A stretch of DNA of 64,000 bases from Smittia aterrima (GCA_033063855.1 CP093829.1:19127537-19191536); one strand, 5' to 3'. Numbered from the stretch's first letter, positions 11,958-24,564 are shown. A program made the numbers and translations. The notes: generated by a model from the letters alone, not told the origin.

Positions 11958-12796
11958 ATGCAGACCGTGTTAAGAATGCCAACGACTTCTGTCCAGCAAC
12001 AACGAAGACAGAAGAGTGGACTCAAGATTGGCTTCTGTCGAGTCTGCACGTGTAAGAAAAGAAATTAAATATTTAGAATTCGAGTTAATTTTCTTCTTAG
12101 GTTTCAATCTCGATCTGCTCACGTCGCGTTGCGGTTTATTGAAAGTAACAGAAGTTGTTCTCGGAAGTTGTTGTGAAACACTTTTAATTCGATTCGGAAT
12201 GCCAGCAGCTCAAGACATTGGTTCGTTGATTCGCAATGACTAAAGTGCTTAAAATAAATTATTGCGTTGATTTCAGGCGAAGCTTTCTTCAGTTTCCATT
12301 CAACTGTTACAGCTTGTTTGACTACAACAATGATTCTATTGATCTCCTACTTCTTCAGCGCTAAAACTTTCAGTTTGGTTCGTCAATCCTTATTCGTAAG
12401 TTCGATGTTTAAAAATATCAATCGAACTAAAATTTTCCATTTCTCTAGGAAATGTTGTTCAACTCATTTGCTTGCTTCTTGTACATCAGCACAAGGTAAA
12501 CCAGCCACGCGCTCCCTAATTACGTCTCAATGACGTCGTAATTTTCGACTCTTACACATTCTTACTTTCAGTTGCTACATGGGATTTTCGACGAATGTTT
12601 TTCTCCACCCTCAGTTCTTCTCTTCCTCTTCCAGTCAAGCATTTCCTGCCATGGTTTGCGTTTATGTTAGTGTTGAGTCGATAAAAATAAACATAAACTA
12701 ATTGCGATCTATTTTTAGTACGTCGGAGGCATCTTGGGAATTGTTTACGGAATGGATGCGATCGTCGCATATAAAGACTTTAAAGGACTCAACTAA
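11958..12796 (+). CDS. sing: MARVEL-domain four-pass membrane protein, singles bar-like (179 aa)
   Basis: Six small exons (11958..12051, 12101..12220, 12277..12395, 12449..12495, 12572..12653, 12719..12796) have canonical splice sites and total exactly 540 nt. After a basic N-terminus comes a cysteine-rich turn (CRVCTCFNLDLLTSRCGLLK). Four hydrophobic segments follow: VTEVVLGSCCETLLI; TACLTTTMILLISYFF; FNSFACFLYISTS with the following helix; and VGGILGIVYGMDAIVAY. This is the MARVEL layout of membrane-apposition and vesicle-traffic proteins. The pattern of an early CxxCxC motif, a GLLK motif and about 180 residues resembles fly singles bar, which acts in myoblast fusion, but the symbol rests on memory of the family and is less certain than the MARVEL call. 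The start ATG is in frame, with no other ATG close upstream. Confidence 0.65.
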
Positions 12797-13356
12797 AAGC
12801 AATGACCTCAAAAGACAAATAAATTTAAACTTAAAATTTCAAAATTGGTTTTTTTTTCTCCTGAGAATCAAAAATTATCCTTGAGTGAGAAAAGTTTTCG
12901 TTTATTTCGAACTGCTGAACGAAAACTTTTTATTTTCTTCGACTGAAACACAATTGATTTTGATATTATTATAAGAGACGATTCTCCACTGTAATATTTT
13001 TCAAGAACACATTTTTCTTTAATAATTGTCTTACATCAACGAGTACAATTAGCGGAAAGAGGCAGTAAAATGGCTTAATTTCTTATCGTAATTAATCTGC
13101 GTGCCATTGTTTGAGTTTTAATTCCTTTCGAATATCGGTAAAAAAAATTCTTCTTAACAATAGTCCGTAATTTTGGTAACATTCAAAGTGAGACATGTTT
13201 CTTTTTGGTTTTAAACTTTTTCTTTTCACTTTAATCGATAAGGAAACTGATTGGAAGAGTGAGGAAAATATTGGCACATTGAACAAAAATAAATTTTTCT
13301 GGCAAACAGTTAAAGTTAAAAAGAATGAGAAGAATATTTTCAAAATTGATTTGCTC
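12797..13356. other. Convergent 3' UTR region
   Basis: Between the stop of the MARVEL gene (plus) and the stop of the collagen gene (minus). It should contain both 3' UTRs. Poly(A)-like aaataaat is present at about 12818, and on the minus strand tttatt motifs occur at 12900-12930. Open frames here are short and without protein character. Confidence 0.5.
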
Positions 13357-16300
13357 CTAATTTCGTATGCAGACTTGGCATCTCGAGACCTTCGTATGAA
13401 GATTGCCTGCTTTAAGTGTTTGTTGTTCTGGAGTTCTGAACTGCTGTGATTGCTCAACTGTTACCATCCAGAAGCTGGTCATTGTCTCGTAATAATGGCA
13501 TTGACCCTTTCCGCCGTTACATTCAATGAATGGAGTGGCACGGAAATCTTGCAAACATGATCCAGGGCCTGACAAAGCTTGTCCACCTCCGCCATGTCCA
13601 ACAGCAGTGTGCTAATAAAACAAAATATTTTTGAATTCAAACTTTCTCAATTTTCAAATGATGAACTTACCATAAGGAAGGTGTAACCAATCCAAAGTCC
13701 CTCCCAACCGTATGGGCATTCTGGAATTTGAAGCGACTGGCTGTGAACAGCAATAACATTTGAAGGAACTTCACAAACGACACAGCGTGAAATATATCCA
13801 CGCATTTCGTATTCGGAAACTGGCATCATTGGAATTTCCTTTGAAGTTGAAAGCCAGAATGTGCGATCGTTGCGAGAAGCGTAATTGCAGACGTTGTTTT
13901 GACCACAAGCCATGACTGGCATAGTTGAGAATTTACGTACACATGAACCAGGTGATCCCAAATCTTGATTAGCTGGATAATCATTTCCATCAACGTATAA
14001 AAGTGAATAACCATCCCAGATCTTAACATGGCCAGCTTCGCATTGAGGAATTTCTTCCGATTGACTGTGTTTGACCAACAAAATTCCAGTAAGATAATCA
14101 GGAGCTGAAGTGCATGGTTGACCTGCGTTTCCTTTAAGACCTTGTAATCCGGGAACTCCATCTCTTCCTGGTGGGCCGCTCAATCCGATTTCGCCTCTTA
14201 ATCCTGGTGGGCCGCGAGGTCCTTCAAGACCTTGCAATCCAATGGCGCCTTGTTCTCCTCGCTCTCCTTGAAGACCAATCAATCCTGTTTCTCCTGGAAT
14301 TCCTCGATCTCCCTTGTCTCCTGGTCGACCAACAAGTCCTGGTGGTCCCTTAAGGGGCGGCGGTGCTGATAAACCTGGTTCGCCTCGCTCTCCAGTTTGA
14401 CCTTGAAGTCCTGGTAAACCATCTTTTCCTGGAATTCCTCGGAGACCCTTTTCGCCGATAAATCCTGGTGGCCCTTCAAATCCTGGAGCTCCTTGTGATC
14501 CCTTATCACCTTTCATTCCAGGAATTCCATTCAAACCGCTTGGTCCAGGGAATCCTAAAAAATGATTTATAAATAAAAGTCACTCATAAATTTTTTGGGA
14601 TTTTTACCTTGGTCTCCTTTTTCGCCTTGGAAACCAATTGGTCCAGGTAAACCTTGGTCACCCTTTTGTCCAATGAAACCGCGTTCTCCCTTTCGACCTT
14701 CAATTCCTGGTAATCCATCTCTTCCAGATGTTCCAGGTAATCCTACGAAAAATATATTACTTTGTTATTCGAATTTATTGTGAATTAGGATTCAAATTAC
14801 CTTGCAAGCCTCGGTCTCCTTTCTCTCCTGGACGTCCAAGAGGTCCAGGCATACCTCGAGCTCCCATTGCTCCATCTAAACCTGGTAAGCCTCTATCTCC
14901 CTTTTCTCCTGGTGCACCAATCAAACCATCGCGACCATTCTTTCCGGGACGACCAGGTAAACCTAAAAGTGAAAAATAAAATTAAAATAAGAAATTCAAT
15001 AAGGAATTCAGTAGATGACAGTTTTAGAAGCTTATCAAAGAAATAATTATATAACATGCGATGAAAGGTTAGTAAATACTCAACCCTGATAAGAAATTCA
15101 AATATTTTCATGATAAGACAATGTAGAATCTCAGTCGTTTAGTGTCTCTCGATCAAGAAACAAGCTTCCGTTATAATGAATAACTTAGTCTCACTTCAAG
15201 ACTACGAGAAAAGAGCTTTTGAACTACTTCCGCGAAACGCTTTGGATTATTATCGAAGTGGAGCAGGGGATGAGCAAACATTAGCATGGAATCGCAGTGA
15301 TTTTAATAACTATCGTATTCGACCGAGATTTTTACGAGACGTTTCCACACGCGATGCGAGCATTGAAATTTTCGGCTCTAAAGTGTCATTTCCTTGTGGA
15401 ATTTCACCGACAGCAATGCAAAAGATGGCTCATCCGCAAGGCGAAATAGCAAATGCTAAAGGCAAGAATGAAACTTAAAATTGAAAATGGAAGTCTTTAA
15501 CTTGTTTTAAAAAATAGCCGCCGCAAAAGAGAATATCGTCTTTATCATGTCAACAATTGCAACGACAACAATTGAAGATGTAGCAAAAGCTACTCCGGGC
15601 TCAGTGAAGTGGTTTCAACTCTACATTTATAAAGACCGTAAACTTACTGAAACCATTATTAAGCGAGCTGAAGACTCTGGCTTCAAAGCATTAGTTTTAA
15701 CAGTCGATGCACCGTTATTTGGTTTGAGACGAGCTGATCTTCGTAACAAATTTACCCTTCCGCCTCACTTGACAATGGCCAACTTTGCTGATGCAGTAAA
15801 AAGTGAAGGCGGATCAGGAATAAACGAATATGTCGCGAAACAATTTGATCAATCAATCACTTGGGATGATGTCAAGTGGCTAATGAAGTAAGTTGCATCA
15901 AATTTTCGAAAATCATTCTTAATTAAAACAAATTTTAGTTTCACTAAGTTGCCAGTTATCTTGAAAGGAATATTGACGAAAGAAGATGCTCGTCTTGCTT
16001 GCGATCTTGGAGTCGCCGGAATAATCGTTTCGAATCACGGAGCGAGACAAGTTGATAACGTTCCATCTTCGATTGAAGCGTTATCAGAAATTGTGAAGGA
16101 AGTGAAAAACGTAATTCCAGTTATGTTTGATGGTGGAATACGTCAAGGCACAGATATTTTCATAGCTTTAGCTTTAGGAGCTAAGATGGTTTTCTTTGGG
16201 AGACCTGCAATTCATGGATTAGCATGCGAAGGTCAAGAAGGCGTTGAAAAAATTATCAAAATTTTGAAGCTCGAGCTTGATTTGACATTGTGTAATACGG

Positions 16301-19300
16301 GAGCAAAAAATATCAATGAAATTGTTCGTGACATGGTTGTTCACAAAAATTACTATGCCAAATTGTAAATAACTTTTAACAAGTCTAAATAAATAAAGAA
16401 AAATTAAAATCAAACCTTTTTCTCCTTTCACCACTGGTCCGATGTCTCCGCGTTCGCCTTGAAGACCTTGTTCTCCCTTCTGTCCTTGAATTCCATCCAT
16501 TCCAGGTAAACCAACTGGGCCAGGAGTTCCACTATCTCCTTTCAAACCAGGAAGACCCGGCTCGCCTTGTAACCCTTTTCATATGCAAGAAAGAAAGAAA
16601 TTAGTTTTTCTTTCTGTAGAAGATTTAATCATGTTACCTGGTAACCCAGCAGGTCCCGGCAATCCAACCAAGCCAATCAAACCTTGATCACCCTTTTCGC
16701 CTCTGATTTCATTAAGTGGTCCAGGTGGACCTCTTTCTCCGGAAAGACCTCGGTCTCCTTTCAATCCTGGATATCCGACAGGGCCAGTTAAACCTGGTTC
16801 TCCTTGATCTCCCTTTGCTCCATTGTAACCAGCTGGTCCGGGTAAGCCGCGTTCTCCTTTTAATCCGTCGAGTCCTCTTGGTCCAGGTAGTCCTTCATTG
16901 CCCTTCAATCCATCAAGTCCTGGAGATCCAGGAATTCCGTTTGGTCCCATATTTCCCTTTTCACCTAAATTGAAATAAAGTTTATTTTTCTCTTCTAAAA
17001 TAACTCATCAAAAGCAAATTTACCTTTAACTCCTGGGAATCCTGTGTTTCCTTGGTCGCCTTTAGGTCCATCCAATCCTGGAAGTCCATCAAGGCCATCA
17101 CGTCCAGCGTCACCTTTAAGACCTTGAAGACCCGGTTGTCCGAATCTAACAAAAACGATTATTTAAAATAAATATTTTGATTGAAATGTTAATTATTTAC
17201 CCTGGCAAACCAGCATCACCCTTTGGTCCTGGGAATCCATCAGTTCCTGGTCGTCCATCAATTCCTCTTAAACCTTTTTTAAAAATTTAGAATTATTAAT
17301 AAAATGTATTTACAGAAAAATTTAATAAAGATCGTACCTGGAGGTCCAACTTCTCCCTTTTGACCTTTCTCACTAAAAGCGGATAGTTTTGTTATTCAGT
17401 TTAACAACTTTTGCATTATCAAAATAAATGACTTACGAAACATCTCCAGCATCTCCTTTAGGACCAGTTTGACCTGCATAACCTCGGTCTCCTTTTTCGC
17501 CGTCCAATCCTGGAAGTCCATCTAATCCTGGTGGCCCAAGAGGACCGTTGTCACCTTTTGCAAATATGAAAAGTTAAATAATTTTAAAACTTTAAACTAT
17601 TTTTATTCTCACCCTTCAATCCAATAAGTCCTGGAGGTCCAGCAACACCTGGCATTCCTTCGTAACCAATTTCTCCCTTTTCTCCTCTTTCGCCTCGCTC
17701 TCCCTTAAGTCCTATTTAAACACAAATATTTCTTATCTCCATATTTCCTAACAAAATTTATTTACCTGAGAATCCTTGCGGTCCGGGTAATCCACGAAGT
17801 CCTGGAGCGCCCTTAAGCCCTTGATAACCTTTAGGACCATCGTTTCCTGGGAAACCACGATCTCCCTTCAAACCAGGCATTCCGACCATTCCAGAGTTTC
17901 CTGCAAAAAGATCCGTTGAAGTTTAAACGAAATAAAATCAAATAGTGATTTATTAAACCTAGTTCTCCTTTCATGCCATCATTTCCAGGAATTCCGTCCA
18001 TTCCTGGTCTTCCCATGGGTCCAGACAATCCTTGTGGGCCTTGAGGACCAGTATCACCTTTCAATCCCTAGAAATACCGCGATTTTAATAAACATTCATT
18101 TTAAATCATTTCAACAAAAGCTTACAGTTAATCCAGGTGGGCCAGGTGCTCTAAAATCATATAAAATTAACAAAATTAATATAAAAATAATTGATGATCA
18201 ATTTCCAAATTACCCGGCCTCTCCGAAATCGCCTTTTTCTCCTGGATAACCAGGAAGACCTTGCATACCGTCGAGCCCTCTTTCACCATGATCACCCCGT
18301 TCTCCTTTTCTACCAGCAAAACCGATGGCTCCTTTTGGTCCAGGTGGCCCAGCAACAGAAAGACCTTGTTCTCCTTTCTGTCCCTTGTCTCCACTAAGTC
18401 CAGGTAAGCCTCGTTGACCATCTTTTCCAGGGTTTCCTAAAAGATTAAAGAAATTAAACAATAAGTTATTAAAGATATTTTTATTGCGTTTAAATTGACA
18501 TACCTGGGAATCCGACTGCTCCAGCAAAACCTTTTTCACCTCTTGGTCCAGGCAAACCTATTTCAAAAATTTATTAGTTTTGTAATGTGTGAAACCTATG
18601 AAGCTTCTTACCGCGTGGTCCAACTGGTCCAGGAGCTCCTTGAAGACCAGGTTGGCCTAAAAATATAAAGAAATATTGTTGAAATCTTATTTTATAATTA
18701 GATTTATTACATACCTGAAAGTCCTTGTAATCCTCTAGGTCCAATGTCGCCTTTCTCGCCAGTATATCCAGGAGCTCCTGTTTTGCCAGGTTCACCCCGG
18801 TCTCCTCTTTCACCTCTTAGTTCAGCAGGTACATTGATTGGGGGACAGTTTGGAGTGTCACCTCGTGCGCCAGGTAAGCCTCCATCACCCTTGTCTCCTT
18901 TTTGACCATCAAGACCTGGGTAACCTGGTTCTCCTTTAATACTTGTTCCCTTCAATCCTGAAAAATGAAATTTGAAGTAAACGATAATTGTAATTATTTC
19001 AAGGGTTTTACCTGGAAGTCCATCGCGACCTGGTCGCCCTGAAACTCCATCAAGGCCAGGTAATCCTGGTCGTCCTACATCTCCTGGAAGTCCTTGTTCT
19101 CCTTTCAATCCTGGAGTTCCAGGATAGCCTCTCAAACCTTGATTTCCTTTCGGTCCATCTCTTCCGGCAAGACCTCTCAATCCTTTGTCACCTTTCTCGG
19201 GAACAATTTGGTCCCAGGAAAGAATTGCAGGTTCTCCTCTTTCTCCTTCAGGTCCAGGAGGTCCGTCTTTACCGTCAAGACCTTTCAAGCCAACTGATCC

Positions 19301-22300
19301 AGGTGGGCCTAAAAGAAATGACAAGTTTAAATTTTATCTTGAAATTAATATATATGAAAAATACCTGGATTTCCGTCTTCGCCTCTGAGTCCAGGGAATC
19401 CTTTTTCGCCAGCAATTCCAATAGGTCCGGGAGTTCCTGTGAAATAATAAAAAATTATACGAATTTCTTTAATCATCGTAACCATCAGATATTATTACCT
19501 GGCATTCCATCGAAACCACGTTCTCCTTTGTCACCCTTATGTCCAGGTCGGCAATCAGAGCATCTTCCTCCGATGTCACCCTTGTCACCACGATCTCCTT
19601 TCAATCCATGTAAGCCGTGTTGTCCAGGCTCTCCTTTCTGACCTATTCATAAATTTAAGTCTGCATTACAGGTCTCAGTACAATTTTTATTTTATTTATT
19701 TTAAAAAATCATAAAATGTCAACATTTGCTGCATTGCTTTCTCACCTATTGTTCCTGGGCGACCTGGTAAACCTGGTCTGCCGTCGCGCGAATCTCCAGG
19801 AGATCCAGTTTGTCCCTTGAAACCTCTTTCTCCTTTTTTGCCAGTGATACCAGGGAATCTTAAATAGAATAAAAAAATGGAAATAGAATACAAACGTTAA
19901 AAGTTTATTTTATAAATATTTACCCGGGAATACCTTGGTCACCTTTTTCTCCATTGACACCTAATCCAGCTTCTCCAGGCTCACCTCGAGATCCTTCAGG
20001 ACCAGCAGGGCCAGGGAATCCTCTTGGACCCTTAAGATGGAATTTGAAATTTAAAACTTATACTTTTATTTCAAGATTTTATTTTACTTGTCCTCCGGGA
20101 AGTCCAACTCTGCCTCCTTCACCTTTTTGTCCTTTTTCACCAGGGAAACCTTCAGCTCCTGCACGACCAGGCAAACCAGGACCTCCCTTCATACCGAATG
20201 ATCCTAGATAAATTTTATATCTTAAAATGAACGAGAAAATTTGAATGCTTTTCATACCTTTGGGACCTCTTTCACCGGGAAGACCATCTAATCCTTTTGG
20301 ACCAGGAATACCTCTGAAACCTTTAATACAAATTGTTAAAATATGTTCGATTTAATAAAGAATTGTAAAATTACCTCTTGGACCAGCAGGGCCAGGGGGA
20401 CCAGGAGTACCTAAACAGAGATGAAAAAAGTTTAATTGAAAACTGTGAGAATTGATTGAAAGATTTGAAGTTTACCTTTTCCACCTCCTGGAGGGCCAGG
20501 GGGACCAATCAAACCAATTTGTCCGGGAACACCGTCTCTTCCTGCTTCTCCTTTCTGTCCTTGGGGTCCATCTAAACAATGTAATCCTTCAGGTCCGCGA
20601 TCTCCTTTTTGTCCTGAAGGGCCAGGAGGTCCGAAAGGACCATCACGACCCTAAAAAAATGAATCAATTGTAAATTTAAATGCTCAAGTGAAGAAAATTA
20701 TTTCTTACTCTCAATCCAGGTTGACCAGGAAGACCCTTCTCTCCATTATCTCCTCGAAGTCCAGCCATTCCTATTTTAAAATTAAAAAATAAATATATGA
20801 AAGTTATACAAATTAACTTTTAACATACCAGGCTCTCCTGGAGTTCCATCACGACCATCGAAACCTCGATCTCCTTTATCACCAACGTCTCCAGTGAAGC
20901 CATAAGGTCCAACAATTTCTTCTGGAGGGATGTGAAGTGGTTCCACTTTGGGAGTGTCACCTTTTTCTCCAGGAGGACCTCTGAAAATTCATTTGATTAA
21001 AATCTTATCTTTAGAAGGTAAAATTATATTTTACCTCAAGCATTCTCCTTTTTCTCCTTGGTCACCCTTATCACCACGAGCTCCATCGACACCATTGTAT
21101 CCTGGTGTTCCAGAAGGTCCTCTGTCGCCATTTAAACCTGGCAATCCAGGATTTCCAATTCGACCATCAAATCCAGGTTCACCTTTCTGTCCTTTCGAAT
21201 AGTTGGTGTCTACGATTTGAGCAGGTTCTCCTTTTTCTCCTTTGATACCCATGTTACCAGGATAACTAAAAGAAATTTCAAAATATTCCATTAAAAATAA
21301 GTTGAAAACAATTTTTATTTAAAATTCTTACCCGCGTGGGCCAGGATTTCCTACTAAACCAGGAAGACCCGGTAATCCGTCAGTTCCGTTGCATCCATCA
21401 ATACCAGGGAAACCTGGAACTCCAGCAGGTCCAACTTGTCCAGGAATTCCTAAGAAATAAATAAATTTAAAATGATTGCGGTTCGAAAAATTTCAAAATA
21501 TTTTACCTCCGGTTCCAGGGAATCCAGGCACACCAGTCTTTCCTCGATCACCTAGTTAAGTTTTAAATGTGTCAAGGTTAAATAAAAGAACAAAAATATT
21601 TTTCATTGTAAATTAAGAAAAACAAATTAAATCAAACTTTACCTTTCGGTCCCCAAGGGCCAGGTGGTCCACTATCTCCTTTCATTCCCTTAGTTCCAGG
21701 TAAACCTTCGCTTCCAGCAAAGCCTTGCATTCCTAAAAAATGATTAAAATTGTTATCACATGTCGCAAAAAATAACTGCAGAATCAAATCATGAAAATTT
21801 CAAACTGAGACATTTCGCTTCTTTCTGAATGAATCCAACTAACATCCTTTTGCATTCTTTAAACATTCTTCGTAAACAAAGTTTATTTTATTCTCAAAGA
21901 TGGTAAAAATAATTTCAAAAATCATTCGTTTCTGTCGGCAGCCAAAGAAAGTCATCAAAGTCATTACCTTCGTCAGCATTGGATTGTCAGCTGCTGAACT
22001 AACATCGAAGGAAGAAAGCAACGAAAGTGAAACGACGATGAAGAAGAAAACGAAAGCATAAAATTTTCATGATCAAAAAGTTTTTCATTAAAAGACATCA
22101 GAATCAGCAGAGAATCTTTGCTGAAGATATTTACTCGTAAGACTTTGTACCTCATTAGGTTTCAACGAAAACTTTTCATACATTTCATTAAATATTTAAA
22201 TAACCAAATAAAATATTTATTCTTATAAGAAACTGAATTTGGAAATAAATAAAGAATTCTGCTTGACCGACTGACACAGAAAACTTTTCGTCTTAAGAGA

Positions 22301-24564
22301 AACATTAATTTCAAAAAGCTTAAGCTTCAGTAAAATATATATTTAGGAATTCTCAAGCAGCACCTTCATTTGCCATCAGAGTCAAACATCGCGACCTTTC
22401 ATTACATTGATAAGAAAGCAAGTGACATAATCTATGTCCGGTGTGAATTATTCAATCTTTAATTTTCTGAAGCAAAAATGTGTCATAAGCTGGTCAAATA
22501 TTGAGCTAATTTCAACATAATCGGTTCTGTGAAGAGGAAACGAGACGAAGAGTCAACAGAATTTATGTCAACAAAGTATCGGATAAGTTTCGTTTTCAAC
22601 GAGGAAAAATGCTTCAGTTTGAATTTTGCACTCAAAGCTAATGGACAGGTTGATCACAACTTTTATTTTACTTGTTGCTTTTACAAGCGCCGTGACAAGT
22701 GATGAAAGTGAAGCTGCTAAAGTTAAGGAAGTCGAGAAGAATTCCACGGTCAATTACATTAAATACACGAGCAATGGAATGTTCATCACGCCGAATGCAA
22801 CTGTGCTAACAAATCATCGAGTCGCTGCTGTACCAACCCGAAATCAATTCGAAGTCTCAAATCAATGTGGAGGGACATTCAGAAATCTTCAGAATCTCAT
22901 TGAATCTCCGAAGATCATCAGCCCTCATCCGATTTGTAATTTAAGATGTGAATATCAAATTGTGTCGCCTTACATTTGTGAAAATGAGTTTCATGTGCAG
23001 TTTCTCAATTTTGAGCTCAACTCTTCTCGCGACTGTGAAAACGATCGCGTCATCATAAATTACAACGAAATCTTATGTGGAAAGATCATCGGAGTGAAAA
23101 AGTTTAGAACAAAAGGCGGAGTACTCAACATTACATTCACATCGCGTCAATGGGATTTAAAGGAAAATAAAAATTTCCGTTTGCTAGTAACGCGATTGCC
23201 TTGCCTGGAAGAATCGAATGAGAGGCAAAGTGAAGTTGATTCGCTGGAACCAACTACTCCGAAAGTAAATGGAGAGGAAGAAAATCGTTGCTATCACGTC
23301 AACTCTTCTTATTCAGTTGCCGATCCCGTACTTGGTCAAGGTCATACAATCTACGGAAACCCAATAAACTCCGATCGACCGATGGTTAGTGGACGACAAG
23401 ATATTCCCGTTTTGCCGCTTCCACCAATTCAACCAATTAATCCAGTTGAACCTCCTTACTATCCTCCTCCTGTCAACCCAATTATTCCAGTCAATCCAAT
23501 TCTTCCTCCACAGTTTTTACCACAATGTTGCAGAAACAATTACAATCAGCAGAGATTTCTAATGATCAGTCAAGGATTTCCGGCTCACTTAGTGCAAAAC
23601 AACGATTGTATCTTTGTGATTCATCGAAGTTCCCCAACCGTTTGCAAACTTCGCATCGTCTTCAAATATTTTCTTCTTGACGATCCCCAACCCGGGCAGT
23701 TTGGCTGTGTCAACAATTTTATCGAGATTGATGGTCAACGGATTTGTGGTTGTAAGACAAACTTTGTCTACGAAACTCTTTGGGGATTTGAGCCGAAGGT
23801 TATTCGACTTAGAACAATTCCCGGATCATTCGCGAATGCACAAGGATTTATTTTTGATGTGATTCAAGAGGATTGTCCATTTAAACTTCAAGCCAATCCA
23901 CAAATTCTTAACCAACCTCAAAGAATCGTCAGAAATCAAAGATACAAACGTCACTTTCTTCCCCAAAAATTATTCTTCCATCAAAATCGAGAGCAAGAGT
24001 TCTCTCCAGGTCATCCAATTATTCCTTCAATCAGACAATTTAAAAGTGACATCGACGAGTCATTCAAATCGAAATTCTTTCAACCCGACACAAACATCGT
24101 CAGCAATGAGTCTTGTTTCATGAGCCATTTGAAATTACTTCAAATGAAATTTGAATATTTGTCAGTGGTCAAACAATTTTGTTTTCCAAACTGAGCTTTG
24201 AGTTCAAATAAAGTTGATTTGATTCTATGTTGGAAAATGATTGAAACTTACCCTTTGGTCCTGGATATCCTGGAACTCCAGGTAATCCACGATTTCCTTT
24301 TTCAGCAAAACATTTAGGAATGCAGCAGCCCGATCCAGTGCAGTTCTTGGCTGGTGGACCTCTGATTTGTGAGCCGGCAGTGTCGATAATATCATAAGAG
24401 TCGGGAACTCTTTGAACGTTAACTCGTTCTCTGCTGTTTTTATTTCGTCCGAGTAATCCTACGCCACCGCTATCGATGTCGTTCCACATTTGAGCATTCG
24501 TATTTACAATAAGACATGTGTACACTACTGAGGCTAAGAGCCACCTGTGAACGATTGGAAACAT
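13357..24564 (-). CDS. vkg: Collagen alpha-2(IV), viking-type (34 coding exons, 1778 aa)
   Basis: This is a basement-membrane network collagen. Coding exons in transcript order: 24252..24564, 21643..21732, 21507..21551, 21332..21449, 21035..21265, 20829..20980, 20709..20770, 20476..20650, 20375..20410, 20258..20320, 20088..20203, 19924..20030, 19746..19858, 19499..19642, 19365..19436, 19012..19308, 18715..18957, 18612..18656, 18504..18557, 18214..18436, 18126..18150, 17959..18067, 17766..17900, 17613..17711, 17437..17554, 17338..17372, 17201..17273, 17024..17145, 16638..16964, 16416..16574, 14801..14962, 14608..14742, 13671..14554, 13357..13611. They sum to 5337 nt, exactly 1779 codons. Parts: signal peptide 1-24; cysteine-bearing 7S-type region (GSGCCIPKCFAEKGNRG, about 78-93); interrupted Gly-X-Y repeats; duplicated NC1 of about 227 residues with 12 cysteines. 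NC1 motifs (ECNGGKGQCHYY, TLKAG, SRCQVCIRN) are alpha-2 type. The PMMPV methionine and TLKAG lysine used for sulfilimine cross-links are kept. The start could also be supplied by an upstream exon joined near 24547. Two genes lie in its introns. Confidence 0.93.
15176..16368 (+). CDS. HAO: FMN-dependent 2-hydroxyacid oxidase (HAO), 361 aa, nested in a collagen intron
   Basis: The enzyme oxidises short 2-hydroxyacids such as glycolate to 2-oxoacids with FMN and oxygen, giving H2O2; the family is usually peroxisomal. Exons 15176..15461, 15518..15887 and 15939..16368 total 1086 nt. The first intron has a GC donor (aaag|gcaaga) and a normal AG acceptor; the residues it joins, NAK-AAAKEN, fit the family. 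Catalytic landmarks present: DYYRSGAGDE (FMN/active-site Tyr), QLYIY (second Tyr), LTVDAP (Asp), VILKGI (Lys) and SNHGARQVD (catalytic His and Arg), plus the DGGIRQGTDI and FFGRPAI phosphate-binding segments. The C-terminus ends in KL, so a peroxisomal PTS1-like tail (YAKL) is possible but not canonical. It lies wholly in the collagen IV intron 14963-16415, on the opposite strand. The start ATG is preceded by a short, plausible 5' UTR. Confidence 0.9.
22641..24194 (+). CDS. Secreted two-CUB-domain protein, intronless, nested in collagen intron 1 (517 aa)
   Basis: A single open frame starts at ATG 22641. A signal peptide occupies about residues 1-20 (MDRLITTFILLVAFTSAVTS). The first CUB-like domain is about 76-188 (CGGTFRN..., paired cysteines, LRCEYQI, CGKIIGVKKFRT). 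A proline-rich linker covers 256-292 (PLPPIQPINPVEPPYYPP). The second CUB-like domain is about 296-415 (CCRN..., NNDCIFVIH, GCVNNFIEIDGQRICG). A hydrophilic tail of about 100 residues follows, with a RYKRH basic site at its start. Several N-x-S/T sites are present. There is no protease or transmembrane segment, so it is probably an extracellular binding or scaffold protein. Insect genomes have such orphan CUB proteins, but I cannot name this one. It sits inside the 2.5-kb collagen IV intron 21733-24251, antisense to it, and ends 57 bp from the exon boundary. Confidence 0.85.
   Translation: MDRLITTFILLVAFTSAVTSDESEAAKVKEVEKNSTVNYIKYTSNGMFITPNATVLTNHRVAAVPTRNQFEVSNQCGGTFRNLQNLIESPKIISPHPICNLRCEYQIVSPYICENEFHVQFLNFELNSSRDCENDRVIINYNEILCGKIIGVKKFRTKGGVLNITFTSRQWDLKENKNFRLLVTRLPCLEESNERQSEVDSLEPTTPKVNGEEENRCYHVNSSYSVADPVLGQGHTIYGNPINSDRPMVSGRQDIPVLPLPPIQPINPVEPPYYPPPVNPIIPVNPILPPQFLPQCCRNNYNQQRFLMISQGFPAHLVQNNDCIFVIHRSSPTVCKLRIVFKYFLLDDPQPGQFGCVNNFIEIDGQRICGCKTNFVYETLWGFEPKVIRLRTIPGSFANAQGFIFDVIQEDCPFKLQANPQILNQPQRIVRNQRYKRHFLPQKLFFHQNREQEFSPGHPIIPSIRQFKSDIDESFKSKFFQPDTNIVSNESCFMSHLKLLQMKFEYLSVVKQFCFPN

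Noticed and set aside
14171..21202. Plus-strand proline/serine-rich frames across the collagen region (such as PWSPFSPWKP)
   Set aside because: They are the reverse complement of Gly-X-Y coding exons, interrupted by stops in the introns. The minus-strand frame is supported by splice sites and full closure.
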